A stretch of DNA of 64,000 nt from Bacteroidota bacterium. GTDB lineage: Bacteria > Bacteroidota > Bacteroidia > Cytophagales > Cytophagaceae. Under the pieces are notes generated by a model that had not been told where the DNA came from, searched no databases, and saw only the letters and a list, made by a program, of their open reading frames with translations. The translations under genes were made by a program, and so were the position numbers. This document shows, in pieces, positions 16,421 to 25,512 of this stretch. The DNA lies in the NCBI GenBank assembly GCA_023392125.1, contig JAEVZS010000023.1, forward strand, positions 1-64,000, read 5' to 3'. Position 1 is the stretch's first letter; every line of letters starts with the position of its first letter.

Positions 16421-19255
16421 ATGAAATCCCACAATATTAAATCGTTCCTCGCTGCCGGTCTCATTTTGCTGGCCGGCATCTATTCATCCAAAGCCCAGCA
16501 GTTTAACACCAGCTCCCTGGATATATCCTCTATAGGTAATATCAGCAATCCAACGTCTATTCAGTTTGGACCGGATAATAAGCTATATGTCGCCAATCAG
16601 GATGGTATTATCCGAATCCTGGATATTGAACGAACAGGCACAAACTCCTACAAAGTTATCGGGCAGGAACTTGTTCAGCTTGTCAAAAACATGCCCAATT
16701 ACAATGATGATGGTTCACCTGCACCCGGAGTTAATAAGAGACAGGTCACCGGAATCTATGTTACCGGGACCGCCCAGCAACCAATCATTTATCTAGCCTC
16801 CAGTGATCCAAGAATGGGAGCAGGAGAGCGTGGTGATGTTGACCTGTGCACAAACTCCGGTATTGTATCAAGATTATATAAAGAAGGCAACAGTTGGAAA
16901 AAGCTTGACCTGGTTCGCGGTCTGCCTCATTCAGAAGAAAATCACGCTCCCAATGGCATTGTTCTGGATAAAGTAAATAACCAGCTCTTACTGGCTATTG
17001 GTGGGATGACCAATGCAGGCGGCCCGTCAAGAGGATTTACATACATCTCTGAATATGCATTGGCTGCCTGTGTAGTATCCATTGACCTTACAGCCATCGA
17101 CGCCATGCCTGTCAAAGATCCCAACGGAGCAAATCCGTACGTGTATGATATTCCGACGCTTGACGATCCGACAAGACCGAATAATCCTGACGGAACCGAT
17201 ATCAACGACCCGTTTGGAGGTAATGACGGACTCAATCAGGCAAAAATTGTCAAAGGTGGCCCGGTGCAGGTATATGCCCGGGGATTCAGAAATAGTTACG
17301 ATGTAATTATTACAAGCAAGGGCAATGTATACACAATCGATAATGGAGCAAACCCTCAATGGGGCGGCTTTCCTGCCAAAGATGCAAATGGCAATCCAAC
17401 CAATGAATATCTGCCCAATGAGCCTGGTTCGATACCAGGTCCGGGAATAGACCCTGTAAACAACCTGGATGGTCTTCACCTGATCGGCAATGTAAACAAT
17501 TACCAGACAGGAGCATATTATGGCGGACATCCCAATCCCTTACGCGCCAATCCTGCCGGAGCGGGATTATTTACACACAGCGGCCCGATCGATGCGGGAG
17601 TACGCATATGGCGAACAGACAAGAATGACTCAAAAAATCCTTTACCTTCCGACTGGCCTCCGGTTCCTCTGGATATGGCATTTCCGCAGGAAGGTACTTT
17701 TCAGAATCCCGGGAAAGACAACAGTGCGCTTATAACCTTTGAATCTTCTACAAACGGCTTCTGCGAATATACCGCCTCCAACTTTAGCAATTCCATGAAA
17801 GGAGATTTGCTTACCTGTTCCTATGATGGTTATGTCGACAGAATCCGGCTCAATGAGCAGGGTAATCAGGTTCTAAACCAGCTCGGAAACAGCCGGCTCA
17901 ACAAGGACCAGAATTTTGCCAGTGGCTTTAGCGGGAAAAAACCGCTTGATGTATGTGCCCAGGGAGATGACCAGATTTTTCCGGGCACTATATGGGTGGC
18001 GCTATACACGGGTGAAATCTTGGTATATGAACCGGACGAAAGAGATATCCCTTGCACAGGAGCCAATGACGCAAACCTTGATGAAGATTTTGACGGATAT
18101 AGCAATATGGATGAGATTCTCAACGGAACCAACCCATGTTCCGGAGCCAGCCGTCCTGAAGATTTTGACAGAGATGGCCTGTCAGACCTTCTGGATGATG
18201 ATGATGACAACGATGGAATAACTGATGAAAAAGACTATTTCGCCAGAGATCAGGCCAACGGACTTGATACGTATATCCCATTGAGCTATCAAATGTATAA
18301 TTCCGATCCGGGAACAGGCTTCTTTGGTTTGGGCTTTACCGGTCTCATGTCCAACCAGACAACAGACTATCTGCAACTGTATGATACAGACAATCTTGTT
18401 GCAGGCGGAGCTGCCGGAGCGATTACAATCAACGAAACACCGGAAGGAGATGCTTTCAACAATATCAATAATCAGATGTATGCCTTCCAGTTCGGGATAA
18501 ATATCAATAAAAATACTCCGCCCTTTATCATTAAGGTACGAATGAAAGGACCATTCTTCAATGGAAACCAACCTGCTAATAATCAATCAATAGGAGCTTA
18601 TATCGGCATTGGGGATCAGGACAATTATCTTAAAGCGGTATTGTCAGGTGATGGCGGGCAGGCAGGTATTGAGGTAGCATTCGAGAATGGCGGAGTTCAA
18701 ACCTCTGACTGGCACAAGCTGAGCAATATACCACAAAACGGACTGGTTCTGCAATTTCTTGTAAATCCGGGGACCGGTTCTGTCGGAATACTGTATGAAT
18801 ACGATGGCTATCCTGTATCTCCGGCCGGAAATCCGATAACCCTCCAAGGTCCGCTTCTTGAAACTATGCAGGGCAATAATGCCATGGCTATCGGAATCAT
18901 TGCAACTTCAAGAAATTCATCGCAGCCTTTCAACGCTACATGGGACTTCATAGAAGTGTATAGCGAGTCTGTAGCAGGAGTTCTGGCCAGTACACGCAAA
19001 AGTACCAGATTAAAGTTTTATCCAAATCCGACCAGCAATAATCTGTTTATTGAAACAGCCGAATCTGGTAAGGCTCAGCGGATAGAAGTTCTCGCTCCTA
19101 CCGGCATCCTCTTAAAAAGCTATAACGCTGCCGATGTTTCTTCAGGCACCGAAATCAGCCTGAATATGCGAGACCTGAAAGAGGGATTGTATTTTGTAAA
19201 AATTATTTACTCAGAAAACAACAATGAAGAAATTATACAAATAATCAAGAGGTAA
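16421..19255 (+). CDS. Large secreted beta-propeller protein with calcium-binding repeats and T9SS sorting domain
   Basis: About 944 residues from the ATG at 16421, chosen because it gives a good signal peptide (ending SSKAQ); the frame is open to 16334. Residues about 30-545 look like a beta-propeller of the sugar-dehydrogenase/NHL type (SIQFGPDNKLYVANQDGIIR, NHAPNGIVLD, YARGFRNSYDVIIT). Then come thrombospondin type-3-like calcium repeats (about 548-605: DEDFDGYSNMDEILNGT, DFDRDGLSDLLDDDDDNDG). A lectin-like beta sandwich covers about 620-850. The C-terminus (about 862-944) has LKFYPNPTSNNLFIE and EGLYFVKI, a type A T9SS signal. A cofactor or active site for dehydrogenase activity cannot be confirmed by eye. 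It is the third T9SS cargo in a row. Confidence 0.8.
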   Translation: MKSHNIKSFLAAGLILLAGIYSSKAQQFNTSSLDISSIGNISNPTSIQFGPDNKLYVANQDGIIRILDIERTGTNSYKVIGQELVQLVKNMPNYNDDGSPAPGVNKRQVTGIYVTGTAQQPIIYLASSDPRMGAGERGDVDLCTNSGIVSRLYKEGNSWKKLDLVRGLPHSEENHAPNGIVLDKVNNQLLLAIGGMTNAGGPSRGFTYISEYALAACVVSIDLTAIDAMPVKDPNGANPYVYDIPTLDDPTRPNNPDGTDINDPFGGNDGLNQAKIVKGGPVQVYARGFRNSYDVIITSKGNVYTIDNGANPQWGGFPAKDANGNPTNEYLPNEPGSIPGPGIDPVNNLDGLHLIGNVNNYQTGAYYGGHPNPLRANPAGAGLFTHSGPIDAGVRIWRTDKNDSKNPLPSDWPPVPLDMAFPQEGTFQNPGKDNSALITFESSTNGFCEYTASNFSNSMKGDLLTCSYDGYVDRIRLNEQGNQVLNQLGNSRLNKDQNFASGFSGKKPLDVCAQGDDQIFPGTIWVALYTGEILVYEPDERDIPCTGANDANLDEDFDGYSNMDEILNGTNPCSGASRPEDFDRDGLSDLLDDDDDNDGITDEKDYFARDQANGLDTYIPLSYQMYNSDPGTGFFGLGFTGLMSNQTTDYLQLYDTDNLVAGGAAGAITINETPEGDAFNNINNQMYAFQFGININKNTPPFIIKVRMKGPFFNGNQPANNQSIGAYIGIGDQDNYLKAVLSGDGGQAGIEVAFENGGVQTSDWHKLSNIPQNGLVLQFLVNPGTGSVGILYEYDGYPVSPAGNPITLQGPLLETMQGNNAMAIGIIATSRNSSQPFNATWDFIEVYSESVAGVLASTRKSTRLKFYPNPTSNNLFIETAESGKAQRIEVLAPTGILLKSYNAADVSSGTEISLNMRDLKEGLYFVKIIYSENNNEEIIQIIKR

Positions 19256-19272
19256 ACATTGTGTTTGTTAAG

Positions 19273-19320
19273 CACAGTCCCTGCTCCCTGATTACGGAAA
19301 CAGGGACTGTGTTTTTATTT
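19273..19320 (+). terminator. Terminator after the beta-propeller gene
   Basis: CACAGTCCCTG (19273-19283) pairs perfectly with CAGGGACTGTG (19301-19311), followed by TTTTTATTT. It separates this gene from the convergent COG3014-type gene. Confidence 0.85.
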
Positions 19321-19361
19321 CTCCTGCTACACAACCACATTCGCTTTTCGAAAACATCGAT

Positions 19362-20756
19362 TTAAAAAGAGCCCGGCGCCTTTGTTTCCAATGAGTAAAA
19401 AGTTTCAAATATGGTTGTTCCTTTGACCACATCATACTCATAGTGAATTTCCCGGCTGCTCCCACTGGTTGTAAATGTCTGTAACCGTACATCCTGCCGT
19501 CCTTCACTGAGAGGAATACGGGCATAATGAATAGAGTTTGGCAACGTAGACCAATAACGGGTATCCGCTTTTTCTGAAACAGCATTAAGAATTCCCAGGG
19601 CTGCTCCCAGATCACTATTCTGTTGCCGGAGCTTTAGTTCTGCCGCTTTTTTCAGTGCAAACCGCAGCAAGCTTGTTCCCAGTTCTATATGCATCCGATC
19701 CTGCAGCGACTTCACGGCAATCTGCTCTACATCTTCAGTCAGCTCAAGAGGATACTGCTTATTTCCCACCTTTACAACTCCTCTGGTAAATACCGGTTCC
19801 CGTTTGATATAGGTCGGGAAAGCAATACGGATCACCTGCAGATCCTTGAGACCGGAAGACTGATACTGCTGGTCATTCATCTGGAACGTATAAACCATCC
19901 CCAGCTCATTATTGACAAATACGACATTATTACTTCCCTGGGCCGGGCGCATTACGGTAAAGTTAATACTCCACTCGGACTTGATCGGACCAAGACCGGA
20001 TTGCCACAAGAATACAGCTTCAGCTTCTGGTTTTCCGGAGTGAACGTAAGAAAAGCCAAATTCTTTTTCATAAAAAGCCACGTCCGATGAAAAGCCCATT
20101 ATATAAGCAGTGCGCAACAGATCCTTCTTCAGCTGAAGCGGGGGCTCCATTCCGAACAATCCTTTATAATCCTCTTTATAAATCTGATACGAATTGCGAT
20201 ATGCAATAAATGCATTGTTGATATCTCCATTGATATCGTAGATCAATCCCATCAGGAGATGAATGAACGCATCTCTTTTAAACTTCCTGTCCGATTTATA
20301 CTTACTCTCCAGTTTATTAAGCTCAATATTCATTCGCCGGCATTCCACGAGAGCCTTTTCACGGTCATTCATACGCAGAAAGTTCAGCGCTTTATAATAA
20401 TGAATAAAAAGCAGCTCAAAGCTTTCTCCTTTATAAGGCACCAGTGTGGGATTGGTGAGCAAAGCCAGACCTTCATTTACATAATTCTTCTGCATATCAT
20501 CTGCCAGACGATAAGCATCCTCAAAAAACAGGTTACTCTCGGCATAGTTACCCAGCATAGATGCCACCATACCTCTGTTGAGCAGCACAAGTAACTTATC
20601 CTTCCGGTGCTTTTTTACATCCCTGGAGATGTATTTATACGCTTCTTCCATATTCCCTGCCTGAAAGTACTCATTGAACTTACTATTCTTCTGATAGTAA
20701 GTCATGCAGGAAAACAAGAATAAAGGGAACAAAAAAAGTATCGCTGCCTGGCGCAT
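19362..20756 (-). CDS. COG3014-type TPR-like lipoprotein
   Basis: A 464-residue lipoprotein: from the ATG at 20756 the signal peptide has the lipobox LFSC (Cys17), which decides this start over the in-frame ATG at 20816. The N-terminal half (about 25-220) is helical and repeat-like (FQAGNMEEAYKYISRDV, NYAESNLFFEDAYRLADD, YDINGDINNAFIAYRNSY), as in tetratricopeptide proteins. The C-terminal half is beta-rich. This matches the uncharacterised COG3014 family as I remember it. The next gene downstream on the DNA, but upstream in transcription, is an LpoB-like lipoprotein 80 bases away, so a role in regulating peptidoglycan synthesis is possible but inferred. Confidence 0.7.
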   Translation of the reverse strand: MRQAAILFLFPLFLFSCMTYYQKNSKFNEYFQAGNMEEAYKYISRDVKKHRKDKLLVLLNRGMVASMLGNYAESNLFFEDAYRLADDMQKNYVNEGLALLTNPTLVPYKGESFELLFIHYYKALNFLRMNDREKALVECRRMNIELNKLESKYKSDRKFKRDAFIHLLMGLIYDINGDINNAFIAYRNSYQIYKEDYKGLFGMEPPLQLKKDLLRTAYIMGFSSDVAFYEKEFGFSYVHSGKPEAEAVFLWQSGLGPIKSEWSINFTVMRPAQGSNNVVFVNNELGMVYTFQMNDQQYQSSGLKDLQVIRIAFPTYIKREPVFTRGVVKVGNKQYPLELTEDVEQIAVKSLQDRMHIELGTSLLRFALKKAAELKLRQQNSDLGAALGILNAVSEKADTRYWSTLPNSIHYARIPLSEGRQDVRLQTFTTSGSSREIHYEYDVVKGTTIFETFYSLETKAPGSF

Positions 20757-20836
20757 ATAACTTGTAAAATAATAAATGGGTAAAAGGCGCCTTGTTCTCA
20801 AGCTTCTTTTACCCATTGCAGACTATTATTCCTGAT

Positions 20837-21424
20837 TTAATTCTTAATGTATTTCTTGATCTTCTTATCTCCGATCCAAACCAGCTCATTGGTTTCCATA
20901 TCGGCCAGCTCAAGATTGATCTGATAAAACACCACTTTTTTGTTTCCTTCCTGATCAACAATCGAATTGATATTTCCGAAAAGCATATAATCTGCTCCTA
21001 ATTCCCGTCCCCATCTCTTCTGGGTTTCCTGTGAAGCAAACTGCTGCTGATCCGCTCGTTCCTCACGAATCTTTTCCCTGAACTGAGCGTTCTGCACCAC
21101 GCGTACCGTGGCCGTATTGATAAGCTCCCGCTCTATATCTTTTATAAAAGTCTCTGCTTCAATATGCTCATGACTTTTGTTGGTAATCATCCCGACAATC
21201 ATCACAGGTTTTTTTCCGTTACGCTGAAAAAAAGCCTCCCGCCACGGACGATTAAGCATATCTTTAGTCATCTCCTCAGCCACCAGTCTGGAATCTACAT
21301 CATTCCACCGGCCGCTCAGATCAATTTGCTGTTGCGGACTTACTCTTGTTACAGTCTTTTTTGCACAGGAAAACATAGTAGCCAGAAGCACTACCATTGT
21401 TGTTATTCTTAAAAATCCGATCAT
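20837..21424 (-). CDS. LpoB-like penicillin-binding protein activator lipoprotein
   Basis: A 195-residue lipoprotein (lipobox TMFSC, Cys20). The body matches the LpoB/YcfM family, outer membrane lipoproteins that reach through peptidoglycan to activate PBP1b in Enterobacteria: DLSGRWNDVDSRLVAEEM near 35, KPVMIVGMITNKSHEHI near 70, LINTATVRVVQN near 105, and RELGADYMLFGNINSI near 140. It ends in NELVWIGDKKIKKYIKN. It is the promoter-proximal gene of a two-gene unit with the COG3014-type lipoprotein. Whether the Bacteroidota protein activates a PBP is not established here. Confidence 0.75.
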   Translation of the reverse strand: MIGFLRITTMVVLLATMFSCAKKTVTRVSPQQQIDLSGRWNDVDSRLVAEEMTKDMLNRPWREAFFQRNGKKPVMIVGMITNKSHEHIEAETFIKDIERELINTATVRVVQNAQFREKIREERADQQQFASQETQKRWGRELGADYMLFGNINSIVDQEGNKKVVFYQINLELADMETNELVWIGDKKIKKYIKN

Positions 21425-21493
21425 AATATTAACTAGGTAAAACTTTCTACGAATTAGATAAATTCAAAAACCCTGCCGAAACAAGCAGAAACA

Positions 21494-22138
21494 CTATAAT
21501 GCTTTTAGTCCTTCAATAGCTTTTTCAGGGCTCTCGCTGGCAAAAACATAATTGCCTGCCACAAGAGCATCCGCTCCCGCTTCGGCCAGCTGCCTGCCGG
21601 TTACATCGTTTACGCCTCCATCCACTTCAATCAGGGCAGAAGATCCGGATGCAATAATAAGCGACTTAACGTCCTTTACTTTTTTAATTGCCTGATGTAT
21701 AAATTTTTGCCCGCCAAATCCCGGATTAACACTCATAATCAGTACAAGATCAAGATCAGCGATCACATTCTCTAATACGCTGACCGGGGTATGCGGGTTA
21801 ATTGCCACACCAGCCTCAACGCCCAGATCTTTGATTTCTTGTATGGTTCGATGCAAATGCACACAGGCTTCAGCATGGACGGTAATGATAGCAGCTCCTG
21901 CATCCCTGAATGCCTTAAGATATTTTTCGGGCTGAACAATCATCAGATGAACATCAAGAGGTTTTCCGGCAACCTTGCTGATAGCTGCAGTAACCGGTAG
22001 CCCAAAAGAAATATTCGGCACAAACACACCATCCATGATATCCACATGAATCCAGTCTGCCTGACTGTTGTTTAACATCTCAACATCCCTTTGCAAATTT
22101 GCAAAATCCGCGGAAAGTATTGAAGGGGCAATAATCAT
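21494..22138 (-). CDS. rpe: Ribulose-phosphate 3-epimerase
   Basis: A 214-residue TIM-barrel enzyme that interconverts ribulose 5-phosphate and xylulose 5-phosphate in the pentose phosphate pathway. Diagnostic stretches are all present: APSILSADFANL at the start, DWIHVDIMDGVFVPNISFG (metal-binding His and catalytic Asp near 32-37), DVHLMI (second metal His near 64), VNPGFGGQKFI (phosphate and catalytic region near 138-148) and EVDGGVND (catalytic Asp near 174). The length is normal. It lies downstream of rplT, with a terminator between them. Confidence 0.96.
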   Translation of the reverse strand: MIIAPSILSADFANLQRDVEMLNNSQADWIHVDIMDGVFVPNISFGLPVTAAISKVAGKPLDVHLMIVQPEKYLKAFRDAGAAIITVHAEACVHLHRTIQEIKDLGVEAGVAINPHTPVSVLENVIADLDLVLIMSVNPGFGGQKFIHQAIKKVKDVKSLIIASGSSALIEVDGGVNDVTGRQLAEAGADALVAGNYVFASESPEKAIEGLKAL

Positions 22139-22212
22139 TATAAATTAATTTACGCAAAAGTTAACTACCTATATCACTTATTCTTGTAAACCTGTATGGT
22201 CAGGAAAAGAAA

Positions 22213-22234
22213 AAGCCCTACACAGGCAGGGCTT
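22213..22234 (-). terminator. Terminator after rplT
   Basis: AAGCCCT (22213-22219) pairs with AGGGCTT (22228-22234). Read on the minus strand the hairpin is followed by CTTTTCTTTTCC, a good U-rich tail. Confidence 0.8.
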
Positions 22235-22260
22235 CTCATATTAATTAATAACTTAATCAA

Positions 22261-22605
22261 TTATTTTACTTTATCAACAATTGCCTTGAACGCTGCAGCA
22301 TCATTTGCTGCCAGGTCAGCCAGAACTTTTCTGTTGATCGTAATTTCTGATTTGGACAACAAGCCCATCAATTGTGAATAGGATAAGCCATTTTCACGGG
22401 CTGCTGCGTTAATTCTTTGAATCCAAAGGGCTCTAAACTCTCTTTTCTTCTGCTTTCTGTCCCTTGTGGAATAAACCATTGCTTTGTCAACGGCGTTCTT
22501 CGCAACGGTCCATACATTTTTTCTTCTGCCGAAAAATCCTTTTGCGGATTTAAGGGTCTTTTTTCTTCTGGCTCTTGAAGCCACCGATGGTACTGATCTT
22601 GGCAT
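22261..22605 (-). CDS. rplT: Ribosomal protein bL20
   Basis: A 114-residue large-subunit protein of normal length, with the conserved start MPRSVPSVASRARRKK, then FGRRKNVWTVAKNAV, RDRKQKKREFRALWIQRINA and the end of the helical globular domain (SQLMGLL, NRKVLADLA). It is the last gene of the infC-rpmI-rplT unit, an order conserved in most bacteria. Confidence 0.98.
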   Translation of the reverse strand: MPRSVPSVASRARRKKTLKSAKGFFGRRKNVWTVAKNAVDKAMVYSTRDRKQKKREFRALWIQRINAAARENGLSYSQLMGLLSKSEITINRKVLADLAANDAAAFKAIVDKVK

Positions 22606-22702
22606 TTTTTTGTGTTTTTTGGATTACGGCGTTCTCAATTACGAAGCTTTAAGCCGGTCTCCTGGTTTAACAATTGGAACCTTGTCTAATCAGGTTTACT
22701 AA

Positions 22703-22897
22703 TTAGAGTCTAAGCATTGCCTTAACATTGTTCATGTCAGCATCGCTTACCAGGGTAGCGTGAGTAAGGTTTCTCTTACGCTTGGTATCCTTTTTGGTAA
22801 GAATGTGGCTTTTAAAAGCATGTTTTCTTTTAATCTTACCGGTACCCGTAATTTTAAACCTTTTTTTCGCTCCTGATTTTACTTTAACTTTTGGCAT
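22703..22897 (-). CDS. rpmI: Ribosomal protein bL35
   Basis: A 64-residue, very basic large-subunit protein with the family signature: MPKVKVKSGAKKRFKITGTG at the start, then KRKHAFKSHILTKK. It lies 26 bases after infC and 97 before rplT. Confidence 0.98.
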   Translation of the reverse strand: MPKVKVKSGAKKRFKITGTGKIKRKHAFKSHILTKKDTKRKRNLTHATLVSDADMNNVKAMLRL

Positions 22898-22923
22898 TTT
22901 GGTTTATTATTTACTACTACTAT

Positions 22924-23493
22924 TTATTTCTTTGCAGCCGGCACTTTCGGTGAAAGCATCAATATCATCCTCTTTCCTTCAAGCTTGGGCATGTCTTCAA
23001 CTTTTGCCACTTCCTCCAGTGCCTGAGCAAATTTTAAAAGAAGAATTTCTCCACGTTCTTTAAATACAATTGAACGACCATGAAAATGAACATATGCTTT
23101 TACCTTAAATCCACTTTTGAGGAAGTTCATGGCATGTTTCAGTTTGAATTCAAAATCATGCTCATCTGTATTAGGACCAAAACGAATCTCTTTCAGAATG
23201 ACCTTATGCGCTTTGGCCTTCAATTCTTTCTGCTTCTTCTTCTGGTCGTACTTAAACTTGGAATAATCTATAATTTTGACGACAGGAGGATCTGCATTAG
23301 GGGCAATCTCCACAAGATCAAGACCTTCTTTCTGGGCAATATCCAACGCTTCACGTGTTGGTAAAACTCTTGGCTCGACCCCATCCTGAACGAGACGTAC
23401 CTTAGGTACCCGAATTTTTTCATTAATTCTATGCTCATCCTCTTTCTTCCGTAATGGCCCCCTACCTCTATGTTGCTGTTCTTGTTGTTTCAA
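22924..23493 (-). CDS. infC: Translation initiation factor IF-3
   Basis: A 189-residue factor that binds the 30S subunit and monitors start-codon selection. The N-domain begins RINEKIRVPKVRL (about 22-34) and ends in DLVEIAPNADPPVVKIIDY. A Lys-rich linker FKYDQKKKQKE is followed by the C-domain (KEIRFGPNTDEHDFEFKLKH, KVKAYVHFHGR). The start codon is TTG at 23493; no ATG fits, and an AGGAGG lies just upstream. A non-AUG start is a hallmark of infC: in Escherichia coli it is AUU and allows IF-3 to repress its own synthesis. thrS lies 78 bases before it and rpmI 26 bases after. Confidence 0.96.
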   Translation of the reverse strand: MKQQEQQHRGRGPLRKKEDEHRINEKIRVPKVRLVQDGVEPRVLPTREALDIAQKEGLDLVEIAPNADPPVVKIIDYSKFKYDQKKKQKELKAKAHKVILKEIRFGPNTDEHDFEFKLKHAMNFLKSGFKVKAYVHFHGRSIVFKERGEILLLKFAQALEEVAKVEDMPKLEGKRMILMLSPKVPAAKK

Positions 23494-23496
23494 AGT

Positions 23497-23502
23497 CCTC
23501 CT
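23497..23502 (-). promoter_or_regulatory. Strong Shine-Dalgarno sequence before the TTG start of infC
   Basis: On the minus strand AGGAGG is followed by ACT and the TTG start. Nearly all other genes in this window lack such a site, as expected for Bacteroidota. It supports the choice of TTG as the infC start. Confidence 0.75.
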
Positions 23503-23571
23503 AAATTTTCAAATATTTAAAAACAGATTGCAAATATGGCAATAATTTAACTTATAGTAAAATATATAAAA

Positions 23572-25512
23572 TTAATTTTTGTTTATTTCTTTATTGACTT
23601 CATGCTGAAACATCTCCTTGAAGTCCTGTACAGTCAGGCTGCCAAGATCCCCCTGACCATGCTTCCGTACTGCCACCATCCCGTCAGCCATTTCCTTCTC
23701 ACCGACTATAAGCATGAAAGGTACCTTTTTCACTTCCGCATCCCTGATTTTCCTGCCTATCTTTTCATCACGATGATCAACATAACCGGTAATATCCAGT
23801 TCTTCCAGCGCATTATAAACGTCCTGCGCATAGTCAGCAAATTTCTCTGAAATAGGGAGTACTGCAATTTGCTCCGGAGAAAGCCATAGCGGGAAATTGC
23901 CTGCGCAGTGTTCAATCAACACGGCTACAAATCGTTCCAGTGAACCAAACGGCGCCCTGTGAATCATAACCGGACGGTGCTTCTGATTATCTGAACCTAT
24001 GTACTCCAGATTGAATCTCTCGGGTAACTGATAATCGACCTGAATAGTTCCAAGCTGCCATTGCCTTCCCAAAGCATCCTTCACCATAAAGTCCAGTTTA
24101 GGACCATAGAAAGCCGCTTCTCCCAGCTCGGTTACAGTAGTTAGCCCTTTCTCCTGAGTTGCTTCTATGATATCTCTTTCTGCCTGATCCCACTGCTTAT
24201 CCGATCCGATATACTTGCTTCTGTTATCCGGATCCCTCAAAGAAATCTGCGCAGTATAGTTCTCGAATCCAAGTGACCTGAAAACATAAAGCACCAGATC
24301 AATTACCTTTTTAAACTCTTCCTTCACCTGGTCAGGACGGCAGAAAATATGCGCATCATCCTGAGTAAATCCCCTTACTCTGGTTAGCCCGTGCAACTCT
24401 CCGCTTTGCTCATAGCGATATACCGTTCCAAACTCTGCCAGACGCAGAGGCAGATCCTTATAGGAACGAGGCTTGGTTTTGTATATCTCACAATGATGCG
24501 GACAGTTCATCGGTTTAAGCAAAAACTCCTCATCTTCATTGGGTGTATGAATTGGCTGGAACGAGTCTGCTCCATACTTTTCATAGTGCCCTGAAGTAAT
24601 ATAAAGCTGCTTGTGGCCAATATGCGGTGTAATAACCGGAGAGTATCCGGAACGGGTCTGGGCCTTGCGCAAAAAGCTCACCAAACGCTCCCGCAGGGTT
24701 GCTCCCTTAGGCAACCACAGCGGAAGTCCCATGCCAACCTTTTCGGAAAAAGCAAACAGCTCCAGTTCTTTTCCCAATTTTCTGTGATCACGCTTTTTTG
24801 CTTCTTCCAGCATATGCAGATACTCCGCAAGCTCTTTCTGTTTAGGAAAAGTTATTGCGTAAATTCTTGTCAGCTGTTTCCTCTTTTCATCACCACGCCA
24901 ATATGCGCCAGCCACATTAAGCAGCTTTACAGCCTTGACAAAGCCGGTATCGGGAATATGCGGTCCGCGACACAGATCCACAAAGTTTCCCTGGGAATAA
25001 AATGTAATAGAACCATCCTGCAGATCTTTTATAAGATCAAGCTTATATTCATCCCCTTTCTTTTCAAAATACTCCAGAGCTTTTGCTTTCGACACCTCTT
25101 CCCTTACAAAAGTGCTTTTCTGTCTTGCAAGCTCCAGCATTTTATCTTCAATTGCCTTAAACTCATCCTGAGAAAATGCCTTATCTCCAAAATCCACATC
25201 ATAATAAAAGCCATTTTCAATAGCTGGTCCAATACCAAACTTTATTCCCGGATAGAGTGCCTCCAGGGCTTCCGCCATGAGATGCGCTGATGAATGCCAG
25301 AAGGTAGATTTTCCCTCCGTATCATTCCATGTCAAAAGCTTTACCCTGGCATCTTTGTCAATCGGTCTTGATGCATCCCAGATTTCATCATTAACCTTTG
25401 CCGCCAGTACATTTCTGGCCAGACCTTCACTAATAGAAAGCGCTACATCATAGCTGGTAACACCCTTCTCAAATTCTTTTATAGTGCCATCAGGCAAAGT
25501 AATCCGGATCAT
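23572..25512 (-). CDS. thrS: Threonine-tRNA ligase
   Basis: A 646-residue class II synthetase of normal length. Domains in order: TGS (about 1-62), the editing domain with HSSAHLMAEALEALYPG (about 73-89) and the YVDLCRGPH-type motif FVDLCRGPHIPDTG (about 177-190), the catalytic core with the zinc-site Cys in LKPMNCPHHCEIYK, motif 2 RLAEFGTVYRYEQSGELHGL followed by RVRGFTQDDAHIF, and motif 3 PVMIHRAPFGSLERF. The C-terminal anticodon-binding domain begins near 545 (QIAVLPISEKF). Its ATG overlaps the stop of the preceding TPR gene (ATGA), so the two are translationally coupled; infC follows. Confidence 0.98.
   Translation of the reverse strand: MIRITLPDGTIKEFEKGVTSYDVALSISEGLARNVLAAKVNDEIWDASRPIDKDARVKLLTWNDTEGKSTFWHSSAHLMAEALEALYPGIKFGIGPAIENGFYYDVDFGDKAFSQDEFKAIEDKMLELARQKSTFVREEVSKAKALEYFEKKGDEYKLDLIKDLQDGSITFYSQGNFVDLCRGPHIPDTGFVKAVKLLNVAGAYWRGDEKRKQLTRIYAITFPKQKELAEYLHMLEEAKKRDHRKLGKELELFAFSEKVGMGLPLWLPKGATLRERLVSFLRKAQTRSGYSPVITPHIGHKQLYITSGHYEKYGADSFQPIHTPNEDEEFLLKPMNCPHHCEIYKTKPRSYKDLPLRLAEFGTVYRYEQSGELHGLTRVRGFTQDDAHIFCRPDQVKEEFKKVIDLVLYVFRSLGFENYTAQISLRDPDNRSKYIGSDKQWDQAERDIIEATQEKGLTTVTELGEAAFYGPKLDFMVKDALGRQWQLGTIQVDYQLPERFNLEYIGSDNQKHRPVMIHRAPFGSLERFVAVLIEHCAGNFPLWLSPEQIAVLPISEKFADYAQDVYNALEELDITGYVDHRDEKIGRKIRDAEVKKVPFMLIVGEKEMADGMVAVRKHGQGDLGSLTVQDFKEMFQHEVNKEINKN

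Noticed and set aside
24613..25290. Long plus-strand frame opposite thrS
   Set aside because: Antisense to a certain gene; composition is that of reverse-complemented coding sequence, no start site or domain.
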